From: Lepisosteus oculatus
Taxonomy: Eukaryota > Chordata > Actinopteri > Semionotiformes > Lepisosteidae
Reading direction: 5' to 3'
DNA: 64,000 nucleotides
Assembly (NCBI RefSeq): GCF_040954835.1
Contig: NC_090704.1
Location: 37,328,979 to 37,392,978 of the forward strand
Shown: one piece after another, positions 42,641-53,489 of the stretch
Layout: the number at the start of each line of letters is the position of its first letter
Numbering within the stretch: the first letter of the stretch is position 1
The notes under the pieces: generated by a model
What the model was told of the DNA's origin: nothing
The model's database searches: none
The model's input: only the letters and a program-made list of their open reading frames with translations
Made by a program: the position numbers and the translations under genes

Positions 42641-45600
42641 CTATTTTTTGTGTTTGTACTTTCTCATGTGTGATGCTACTGTAGCCGCAATCTCTGTGTT
42701 CTTCTTGTTCTGGCCAAAATAGTCAATGAAGTCACCATTAGGGCCAACAAGGTACATGATAATGGTATGGTCCACCTAAAAATAAAAAAGTGAATTGTGT
42801 TAACAATGAAACAAATATTACAAAGTTATTAGTCTGCGAATTCCCTGTTTCATTTTAGTATTCATACTATACTTAAATCTGTCCAGCCATTGCAATATAG
42901 TATATCTTAATGATTAATTAACCTAGATATTTTTTTTGTCTTTTTATATTGGTTTGTGAGTTATCAGAAGTACTGTTAGAAGGCAATAATCAGAAATACA
43001 TTTTTACTGACAATGAACTGTAAAACCGTATGACATTCTGTGAATGTTTAATGTCCATAAGCCTTTCAATACCCAGAACCTTCATAATATGGCACTTTTG
43101 CTTAAGCTCTGTGGCTGAGTTGAGAATGTTTGTATAAATGAGCCAGCTTTACATCTGAAGAGAACTTACAATGTAATCATTGTCTTCATCTTTTGGTCCT
43201 TGACTGTAATAAACTCTATAGGCCCTGGACACTTTCTCCACCTGTTCATTTGTTCCAGTCAGTCCAATCAGCTTTGGAGAAAATTCTGAAAGATGTAAAT
43301 ATATAAAACAAAGGACTGTGAACAATTATTCTTTCAATGTTCCTGTTTTACAGAAATAATGCTATGTAATGCAAGACATGGAACTGTATATTAAAAAATA
43401 TTTAGAAGTGGTATTGATCAATTGATTAAAAAATGCATATTAACATGATAGCCCACCAATGAATTACGTCTGCTGTTAACTATGGGTAAAACCAGAGTGT
43501 GTCTAAATTTAAGAACATGTACTCGCAAAGATAGCACATCCTGAGAAGGAACATTAAACATAGAATGAGAGTAACTATAGAGACTTCACAAGTATAGAAA
43601 AACAAGTATCTATAAATTATACAGTATTATATATATTATTATAAATGTAAAAGGAGATAACATAAGAGGGAAAGCAAAATTGAAGCAACAGTGCAGACAT
43701 ATGTGTGCCACACTGATGAATCCCAAAAGGGGTAAAACTGCATTGCACCTGCTGTCTTGAGTCTCTTGACTGTCTTATGTGTTCTCAATTTGTTTTTCAA
43801 CCGTCTTAAAATTTGAAAATAAAAAGGGTATGACCTACAACAGGGTCATCCAACTCACATCCTAGGAAACTGGTGTGTCTTCAGTTTTGCTTTCCAACTC
43901 AGCTCTTCTCTAAAACAGTTTGATATTGGCTTAAATGGGCCAGTGAACCATCTTCTCCCAGATCTTCCAATTATTACAGCTTTAAAGAAAGCCAAGCTCT
44001 GCAAACACAATGGCAATGGACCATCCCGCATGATGACCATTATAATCCATAATCAAATTGAATAAACAGAAACACTTGCCCTTTACATATCTTGATATTG
44101 CTTCAGGTGTATCCCTTTCTGGATCAATCGTGATGAAGAGGGGAGTTAAATTTGGAAGTGTGGGTATTCTATCTGGAAAAAGACAAAAATGAATCAATTC
44201 TCTCAACTTAAATGGAAACACAGGTCTGCCCCTTTAAAAGTACAGGGAGCAACATGAAGAATGGATATCTAATGCCATCTAGTGACGCAGCAATGAATTT
44301 TTTTTCAAGGTTGAGTTTCATCAAAGCACTCACTTAAACTTTCAGCTACACAGTTAATTTGCTTGTATTGTATAGCCTTTTTTTCCATCTTCTAAAAGTT
44401 ATGACTCCTTATTAATTTTATGAGTAACAATATCAAACAGCACAATTAAATTAACCAGCTTTAACTGCATACATCTCAATATACTTTCTTTCATCACTGA
44501 ATATATTGTTTACAGTATATTGTGTACAAAACAACTTTTACAAATATAATAATAGATTTACATAACATTCTGAACATTCTTAAAAAGCAAACATTTTTAT
44601 CAATGATCAATGATGTCTACCAAAGCTAAAGCATAAATTACTTTACAGTGCTCTAAAATCTTCTGATAATCTTTAATTCTCCCAGAAAAACAACCTGAGC
44701 TAAACCACCAATCAGACAAATGAAACTACTTAAAAGCATGGCCTGAATCAAAACCAAATATATTTATCCACCTCTCCAGTTGTAAATTGCAGAATTGCCT
44801 GGTGGACACTTTTGGTTATATAGAGATATCTTGATTTTAAGCAATGGAAATTTGCTAACACATATTAGATCTGGCTTTTTTTTTTAATTTGGGTCATTTT
44901 CTTTGTAATGAGGCCTAAATCAATAGAGAAAACCTCTCTAAGCCTTTGAAACCTAAGGAACATTTGCTAAAGTCCCTCCTTCATGTAGACCAAACTAGAA
45001 AAAAGCTCACAAAGTCTTGGAATCTTTAAAGCTTCCTTGCACTGTTTTACCTATTTCATCAACCACTTCAATCATCTTCTCTAGCTCATCAGGGCAGATG
45101 TCTGGGCAGTGGGTGAAGCCAAAGTAAATGAGAATCCACTGGCCAAAGAAATCTTCACTATTCTTTGGCTTCTGGTTGTGGTCAATGAGGGAGAAGGGAC
45201 CTCCAAGAGCTGGTTTTCCCAAAGATTTTGTCCTTTCCCGTTCAATCACTGTAGAGAACAACAACAATCACCAGTTAATTTCTCGGACTATCTACCCAAC
45301 CATTTTTGGACTGATTCGTCCAATTCATGCAAGAGTCGAAGCTTATCCTGGCAAGCAGTTGGAGTAAGGTAGGATACACCCTGGACAGAACACCAGTGCT
45401 TTGCAGGGCACATACAGACACAGGCACACACACTCACACCTAAGGCCAATTTTCCCAGAAGCCAATTAACCTGTATGTCTTTAGACTGTAAGAGGAAACC
45501 AGAGCACAAAGAAGAAAACCCATGTGAATAAGGGGAGAACACACAAACTCCACACATATAGACCCCAGGTCCAGAATTGAACCCAGCACTACGAGACAGT

Positions 45601-48107
45601 AATGCTAACCACTGTGGCACTGTGCTGACATTTTCTCAACTAAACCTAAGTAAATCAGTAAACACCAATTTTACAACATGATACATGTCTATTATGGTCA
45701 TTCTCTGATTCAATACTCATCAATGGTGCATCACGTGAAACCCTCCTAGGCTTCACTGTCATTAAAGGAGATAGTAATATAAATGATTATATTATATATA
45801 TATATTATATAATATATTATAATATATAATAACCAGCCATTTTGCATAAAATGACTTTCAAATAAATGTTTTGTTTAATTCCCACATAATACTAAAAATG
45901 TATCCTTGTTCATCAAAGGGAGAAATAATCTCATTGTTTTTGTTTTCATGATAAAACATGAATTTAAAGATTTACTTAAAATTGAAGAAAACAATTTGTG
46001 GGTAAAATATTAAACGCCACTTGTAGAACCCTCATATTATCATGCATCGCTGGAAATGAGAGAAAAGCCTGTCATGAATTGAATTTAAATGAACTGGACT
46101 GAATTAAACTTTACTGCCCCCAAAGCAAATTTGTCTTTCACATCAAGAGCTCATAAACATAAAACAAATATAACAATAATACATTACAACAACTGTACAA
46201 TACCAAAACAACATTTAACCACTTTGTTCAATCACAAATCAATCCAATACCATAAGAATAAAAACAAACAATTTGCTGGTAAAGTGTCTAAAACAACAAC
46301 AATAAAATCCCTACCTGCAAACAGTCTTTTCATTGCTCAACAATTGAATTCTTTTTGGTATGAATGAAGTAAATGCTTACTCTCCCAGAGGGTAGGAGAG
46401 TATATTCTAAAAAGAGTGGACGAGAGGGATCATCTATGATTTTAGATGCAAGATTAATAATATGTCACTCTGTTAGACATGTTATTGAGTCCAAGGATGT
46501 GCTGGTAATCTTGTTCTGAAGGTACAAAGCACCTCTCCAACCCTGAACACAAAAGGTTAGAATGCTCAGAATCTCATTAAAATTAAGTAAAATATACAGA
46601 ATTTCACTTACATATATTGCACTACGCCCTACTTTTGTGTGGCTTGTCATGTCTGTGCAGTAAAAAAAAAAGATATTCTAATTTTGACTTACTTTCCTCT
46701 TTTTCTTTTTTGAAGTATTTCATTCCAGCCAGAAGCACTCCACCAGATGCAAACGTTACTGCTAAAGATTTCCATGTAACAGGCTACTGGAAAGAAACAA
46801 GTTTATTTTTTGACATCAAGAACACTGCATTGATTTAAACATGACCCATCCAAATTAATTTTCTTTAAAGTTTCATCAGGAAAAGATGTAACAGGAGCCA
46901 CAATATGTATCTTATTTAAAAGTCCACTTCACATGTTTTCATATGGGATAAGGTCACTTAAGTTGCAATATGCTAATGAATGTGTTAGCAAAAGTAAATA
47001 CCCATCAACAGAATATCACACTGCATCATTAAAAAGCCCAATTGTTTAAAACGTATTTGATTTTATATCAATTTGATCTAAAATCAAATACGTTGATCTG
47101 TTGATTCCATCCTTCCATCCATTACTGCTTTACAGGTTGTGGGACAGCTGGAGCCTATCCCGGCAAGCAATGAGTATGAGGAACACCAGTGCACGGAATG
47201 GCATGAAAGACACACTCACACCACAGCCAATTTTCACAGAAGCCATTTAACAGACCAGTAGGCCTTTGGACTGTGGGGGCAAACCCCCATAAACAAGGGG
47301 AGAACATGCAGATAGAACCCTAGGAATCGAACCTAGGGCCCCAGCACTGCAAGTCATCAATGCTAACTACTGCGCCACTGTGCCACCCTTTGAGTTGATA
47401 CCAAATAGTTCATTTCAAATATGTAGCAGCATAATTTAGTAATATCTGTCCCTGATGACGTTACAAGACTTCAAAGAAAGACGTATTAAAGACTTGAAAA
47501 CACCCTGAAAAAAGGTCAATTAATCAGAACTGAACATAATATAAATAAGTATATAATAAGCTCTTACCCCAGACTTTTTGTTTGATTTATCTCCTGATTG
47601 GGGAGGTGGAGGCATAGACGTGAATGTACGCGAACATTGTAGGGATTTAAGTTCTGTCTTGCGCGCGGGAGTGCGGATAAATGTCACCTACACCAAAAGG
47701 AACAATTTATTTTTAAAAGAAAATTACACTGCATATATTCGCAAACATAAATCTTACCAGATTGTGCAGCGGTAACCAAGGCACGTATCATGAAATGAAA
47801 CTGTACATAATGTACTTCGGGGATTTGAAATGGTCTCGTTAGTCAGAAACTAAAACTTATATAAGTTAACTAAGAGACACTGTTAAATTGTTTGCATTGC
47901 TTATAGATCATTATTTTGTTATAGCCCCAAAACCTGACATACCGATTTATGGAATCCCTGTAACGAAAAGGCAGGCAAGACGTTCTTCCTTGTTGCACAC
48001 TGAAACGTGTACAGAATATGAGTGTGAGAACCCGTCTGTAAAACACACTTATTTAACCATCGCAACTGCGAAGACAGGTGAGTGCTACCTGACACAAGCA
48101 ACGCCAT
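42641..48107 (-). CDS. sco1: SCO1, cytochrome c oxidase copper chaperone (complete, 7 exons, 305 aa)
   Basis: SCO1 is a thioredoxin-fold protein anchored in the mitochondrial inner membrane. It passes copper to the CuA site of COX2 during complex IV assembly. Coding exons: 48107-47943, 47687-47568, 46783-46693, 45248-45051, 44172-44080, 43285-43170, 42775-42641 (918 nt, in frame). The first about 95 residues look like a mitochondrial targeting region, rich in Arg/Lys/Ser and poorly conserved. A membrane segment covers about 101-117 ([13 protein letters not shown]). The copper site is visible: C173-P-D-I-C177 and H264 in VDHTIIMYL, matching human C169/C173/H260 with a constant offset of four. 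The human protein is 301 aa. Intron 5 has a GC donor (GGCAAGT). Introns 2 and 3 carry SINEs. A candidate ATTAAA polyadenylation signal is at 42494-42489. The gene is divergent from adprm, as in mammals. Confidence 0.97.
45293..45628 (-). mobile_element. tRNA-derived SINE, copy 6, in sco1 intron 3
   Basis: Full-length copy in the same orientation as sco1. The complement of the tail is partly degraded (CAACCATTTTTGGACTG). The head complement AATGCTAACCACTGTGGCAC is well kept. It begins about 45 bp upstream of the 45248 acceptor, so close to the splice site. Confidence 0.85.
45788..45832. repeat. AT-only tract in sco1 intron 3
   Basis: Nearly pure A/T dinucleotide-like run with partial self-complementarity. 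Confidence 0.8.
47051..47093. repeat. Perfect inverted repeat, 15-bp arms, in sco1 intron 2
   Basis: ACGTATTTGATTTTA (47051-47065) and its exact complement (47079-47093) with a 13-nt loop, immediately left of SINE copy 7. Confidence 0.9.
47103..47392 (-). mobile_element. tRNA-derived SINE, copy 7, in sco1 intron 2
   Basis: Same orientation as sco1. Complement of the tail (CCATCCTTCCATCCATT) and of the head (GCTAACTACTGCGCCACTG) are visible; the middle has small deletions. A perfect inverted repeat lies just to its left (47051-47093). Confidence 0.82.
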
Positions 48108-49592
48108 GATACTGTTCTGACCTTCCTGTACTTTTCCTGTGTAGGACGGAAATACTACCGTCAGTCAGTAGTGACAGTAGTAAAAAGCAAACTACTTAAT
48201 AAATCGTTCCGCCCCGTTTCTTCACGGTGTCTTTTTTTTATTACACAAATTAAAATACTGTAAATATTGTTGTGTAATTTTCGGAAGCATCAATAGCGGT
48301 AGATTAGAGGAGAACATGAAAATGTGTAGTGTACATAAAAAGAAAAGAAACCTTAGAGATAAGCTCTCTTAAAGGAAGTCGCGTCATCCTGAATGTGATG
48401 TTGTAATTTAAATGCTGTTTAGGGGGAAAACAAAACAATAAATTCACTGTAAATTCATGTTTAAATTTAAATGGCAATTCCGTAATAGATCCGTAAACGA
48501 AGGCCGATTTTTCAGGTAAGTCCAGAAAAGTTTTAAAATATAACTGAATCATGATCGTATTGTATGTGATCTGACAGGGTGAAAATACCTGTGCAGTTAA
48601 AAATATACAGGCTAACTAATAATGTTAGTAACACGGGTTGTGCCATGGACCTGTTTTTTTAAGTGGCCTTAAAAAGATCACACTCGCCAGTATTAAGAAA
48701 TACAGTATTTTAAAAGAAATGCGTCAGCAATGTAATTTAGATACAGGTTTGATACCAAAATTTCCTAGTGGTAGCAAAATATAGTATACATAACCAAGTT
48801 TTCTCCTGTTTAGGTGTTTATTTTCCAACCCCACTGCTGCCTTCAAACATACTTCAAACATTTAAGCGATCCTAGCTGTGAAATAATTATAGAAGTAGGG
48901 AAGTGGAGTTTACGACGCTAAAGTTCGCTTCTTATTCGCGTTTTACGTTCCATCTTAAATGCTGCTGTGATGTTCGATGATCTTCTGTCAAACTTTACCA
49001 TTTTAACAAGCAGGAAATTAAAACTCTAAGCTTCAAAGTAAGACCCTGTTCTTAATCGGATAATATTTCCTGTATATTCTCTCATTTAGAAATCTGTTCT
49101 GCAGCACATTTCAATTCGAGTAAATAATACTTGTGATAGAAATGAAACATTTTATTTACGCATAGTGAAATTAATTAAGGAGAAGCACATGCTTTGATAC
49201 AAAGAGAACAAAGATTTGGCCATGAGCAGGACCAAATTTATAAAATAAGTATTGTTACGTCAACGCAATATACTGTACAGTATTTTAAACGGGCAAGGGA
49301 CGACTAGCTCGTACAAAAGACGTTTTAACGACGAAAAATGTTATTCTTTGATTTACATGATTCATTGTTTTTTATCTACCCTATGGTGATTAGGGTCACA
49401 CTATTCAGGTAGGCATTTCATGACTAATGCCTTATTTATCAGGAGATACTTTTTATAATATATAATAATATATAAAAATAATTTTATATAAATAATTTTA
49501 TAATATTGCATATTATATCTGAGTAATGTATAATGTACCAATTATATGCTCTCTAAAGGCACCAAACATGGGGATTTCTTTTATTTTTATAG
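48108..49592. promoter_or_regulatory. Divergent interval between sco1 and adprm
   Basis: The start codons are 1,531 bp apart and the genes are transcribed away from each other. The interval should hold the sco1 promoter and the adprm promoter plus its untranslated first exon (candidate ending near 49036, donor GTAAGA). No TATA box is convincing. An AT-only stretch (49455-49515) lies just before the adprm acceptor. Confidence 0.5.
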
Positions 49593-49638
49593 ACTGTGGA
49601 CAACAAGTGGTAGATTACCAAACAACATAAGCACAAAA

Positions 49639-51378
49639 ATGGATGACGGCAAACAACCCTTGTTTACTTTTGGAGTGATTGCAGATATCCAATATGCTGA
49701 TATTGGAGATGGCTTCAACTTTCTTCACACTAGGAAACGGTATTACAGAAACAGCCTCACCTTACTGCGTAGAGCCAGTCAAAAGTGGAGGTCAGAAGCT
49801 GTCCAGCCTAGCTTTATTCTCCAACTTGGGGACATCATTGATGGGTTCAACAAACAGCATGATGCATCAGAAAAGGCTCTTCAGACGGTCATAAATGAGC
49901 TTCAGCAATGCAATATTGAAATTCATCACATATGGGGCAACCATGAGTTTTATAACTTCAGCAGAGATGATCTAATGAACTCTGTGTTGAACAGCAAAAC
50001 CTTGGAAGATGCATCTAATAAACAAATTGTGGAAAACAGTACGGAGCCAAGCTATTCATATCACTTCAGCCCTGCTCCGAATTTCCGATTTGTGCTGCTT
50101 GATGCCTATGATCTAAGTCTTCTGGGAAGAAAAGAACCAAGTCAAAAGTATGGCCAGTCACTTCAGATAATACAAGAACACAACAAAAATGAAAATCTCA
50201 ACCATCCACCAGGTAATCGAGTTCACTTCCCTTATATTACTGTTTTAAGTCAATGTTTTTGGATGCATACTTAAATGTGAGGAGTTTCACATGGAAATGC
50301 AACAAATAGAACCTATTGCACTAATTAGAATGTAATTGGAAGCACTGAAACGTACCTCGCAGAGGAGTTGATGATGATTAGAATATTAGTGGATATGCAG
50401 CTTTCAGGAGAGATGGAAAAGATGGTAAAGCTGGAGGTGAAGAATTTTGCCATGGAAGCTAAAATAAATAAAAAGGGTAAATGACAGGATTATAGGAGCA
50501 AAAGAACAGTACAGAGCAAAATAAAGGATATCTGAGGAACGTTTTAGATAAAGGAGAAAAGGTTGAATTGACTTTCACTTACAGCAGGTCAGGTGTTTAG
50601 TAAAGAAAAAAATATCAATATGCCACAAGATGAGAAAAGGAATGGTTCAATAGATATTATTTTATCATCCTGCATAAGTATTGTATTTTCAAGGTTGGCC
50701 AATGAATTGTTAGAAACTGTAAAATAAGTAATACATGTTTGTTTTTACTGAAGTACAGTGTGTATTTGTCCTCATATTGTTATTTTCTCTTGCCGTAGGG
50801 TATGCAGGAATGGAGGCACGGTTTGTTCAGTTCAATGGAGGATTTAGTAAAGCCCAGCTTGAATGGCTTGATAAAGTTCTCACCTTCTCAGACAACAACA
50901 TGGAAAAAGTTACAGTCATTAGTAAGTGTAACTATCAACCTGCATGCTTTAGTGTGAAGCAAATTAAAGTGGTGCACAGTCAGATGCTGCCTCTGTTGGA
51001 TAATTTTGTCTTCTGGACTGAGGTTTCTAATGTTCAGAAATGTTTCTTACAATCCAAAATTCAATTACACTTTTGTTTTTACATACAGGTCATCTACCGA
51101 TACATCCAGGGGCTACCGACCCCATCTGTCTGGCATGGAACTATGAGGAAGTTCTTTCCATCTTGCATTCTCACAAAAGTGTCGTGTGCTTCATGGCTGG
51201 GCATGACCATGATGGTGGCTACTTCCTAGATGAATCTGGAGTGCACCATCTTACTTTTGAAGGGGTGATTGAAACACCACCAGACAGTGATGCTTTCGGC
51301 ACAGTGTACGTATATGAAGACAGAATGATTTTAAAGGGGAATGGGAGGGTTTTAAAGAGAGTTCTTATGTACCCATGA
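49639..51378 (+). CDS. adprm: ADPRM, Mn-dependent ADP-ribose/CDP-alcohol diphosphatase (complete coding region, 328 aa)
   Basis: ADPRM is a calcineurin-like metallophosphoesterase that hydrolyses ADP-ribose, CDP-choline and related nucleotide diphosphates, probably in the cytosol. Coding exons: 49639-50212, 50799-50921, 51089-51378 (987 nt with stop). Metal-site motifs are all present: D16-I-Q18 (the family has Gln where most relatives have His), GDIIDG 64-69, GNHE 100-103, SH 233-234 and GHDHDGG 270-276. I chose the ATG at 49639 because [16 protein letters not shown] aligns with the vertebrate N-terminus. An in-frame ATG at 49546 lies before the splice acceptor at 49591-49592 and is not usable in the spliced transcript. 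An untranslated upstream exon is therefore expected; one candidate ends near 49036 before GTAAGA. AATAAA signals are at 51840-51845 and near 52044. The human protein is 342 aa. Confidence 0.96.
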
Positions 51379-51849
51379 CTGCAGTTCACTCATAAAGCAT
51401 CATGTTTCTATCTTCTGCTGTTAAGTCATAATTCAGATGGTATTATTCTGAAAAAGAAGATTCATTTGCAATGAAAAAGGAACAGTTGACTAATGAGCAT
51501 AATGAAGAGCAAAGACAATGTAGGACTGAAACAAGGACTCCTAGATCTGCAGTACAGTACAACATGATCTCAAGCAACTAATTGTCTCTGCCTGCAGGGT
51601 ACAATTCACTTTGTGAATGGATTAAGTTTCAGGAAAATGAAAAATGCTGTATACAAAAATAATAGATTAAACTGCTATGTTGTCAACTAGTTATACATAT
51701 TCCTACATGGGACTAATCAGATCTAGTCCTCTTTCATCGTTGTTATTATGGGAAGGTTATCAACCACAATCTGTCAACTGAATTTTTTAGTGTAGTTTAG
51801 GAAAGCCTCTACCGTGCTTCTTAGCGGCCTCTTGTGGTGAATAAAGGTT

Positions 51850-53072
51850 TCTATTGAATCAAAAATAAACACAATTGCTAATGCCCTGCAGACTATCACA
51901 GAGTTTACATTATTATTTCATTAGGATGCAGATGTTTTATATTTTCTATTTATAGTGAAGATAGAAAAAAAGTTTTATTTAATTTATTTTACTTTAATTT
52001 TCCTCTAAATACTGTGGAATTGTGTTCATGTGGTTAAGTGGAAAATAAAGTTTTAAAGTGAATAATATGAGAACATATAATCTGTTTCCTTTACTTTTTT
52101 ATTACAGACAAAACAGATTTTAGCAAATGATTGTTACTGACAATACATCAGAATGTCTAACATAAAAATCTCCCCATTCTATGGGGCTGATTGCTAGGCT
52201 GGAAACTACATGGTTGGTTTGGCTATCAGTGTGCTTTTTATGAATTATTTATTTATTAAATAATGCAATATTTTATGAATACTGCAACATGTTGGTTTAC
52301 ATGTTATTTTGGAACCTGAAGAAATCATAAAAAGCTTTTAACTTCACAAAACAAAACTGCTATTATTGTTGTTGTTCAAATTTGTATAATCACTTTAAAT
52401 TCTTTCAGAAACACTTTTAATGTTTGCTTGATTAAAAAAAGAATAAGTGTCTGTTCATGGTTAACCTAAACTTATGTAATGCCACCTTTCTGCTCGTGGT
52501 ATTTACTTATTTCTGATTTTAAACTGGTAGGCTTAGATCAGGGGTCTGAAACTGATCCTGAAGAAACCCAGCTGAGTTGGAAATATACGTAGCCTGTAAA
52601 TAGTACATTTCTAAATGCAGTCACTTGTACATTTAAGAATGAGCATATAGTCTTATTTTCATTTTGATATGTCTTTGTCTGAAAAATTAGTTCTTGTTAA
52701 TTTTGATATGATTCCCAGCAGTTTAGCAAATCAAGACAAGTAACTTGGGAAAAACAAAATTAATATGTCATGTTTGTTTTTCTTCTGATGCTTTTGTTAT
52801 TAAATGATAGTGCATGGATACTTAAGGCATGTTATTTGTCTCAAGTCACCCTTAGGAAATGTGTAATTTGCTATAACTTCAGATAACCAAAAATACCCCA
52901 ACAGTGTTATATATACTATGCGGTTAAGTTACAGAAGGTCTTCCAGCTATTTTAGGTGTGTTAGTTGCCAGTATATGTCCAACATTAGCCATGTTTTGAG
53001 CAATATGGTTTGAAAATAAATTACTATTCAAGAAATACAATTAAGGTCTAAAAGGTCTGGTAAAACTTAGAT
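51850..53072. other. Convergent interval between adprm and tmem220 3' ends
   Basis: AT-rich, with adprm AATAAA signals at its left edge and the tmem220 signal at 53078-53073 at its right. No gene seen. Around 52541-52600 is a short stretch resembling the repeat scrap at 43850-43915 in a sco1 intron. Confidence 0.5.
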
Positions 53073-53489
53073 TTTATTAAATGCTATATTTTAGGTCAAA
53101 AGTATTTCTACAAAGGTCCTGTTGACAACTTTGATACTGAATTAGTGCTGTTCTTTTAGTTCATTATATAAGGAATCCCCAAAGATTTCTTCAGTTCAAA
53201 TTTCTTGACTTCACAAAGTCCAAAGGCTTTTTGTAGAGAAAAATTCTAAATACATTAAGGATAAACCTAACTGTGTAATGCAGTGAGACAAAATATACTT
53301 CATGTATGTATTCTACAATCAAACAGGTATCACGTTTGAATTCTCTTTTTAACTTTTGATGCAAAAATGCAAATTGGATTTACTGTGTACATGTCAGGTT
53401 ATTTACAAACATATTCAGTAATTGTAAACATTGGAACATATTCAGTGGTATTATAAACACAGGTTTATCTTAATATTCTTTCTTGTAAT

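Noticed and set aside
49546-49638. In-frame upstream Met that would extend adprm by 31 residues
   Set aside because: The stretch crosses a polypyrimidine tract and acceptor AG at 49591-49592, and the extra residues do not resemble ADPRM. The conserved start is the ATG at 49639.
50735-51229. 164-codon plus ORF spanning adprm exon 3
   Set aside because: It reads through intron 2 (donor GTAAGT at 50922) and out of frame into exon 4. The spliced frame restores the [18 protein letters not shown] segment.
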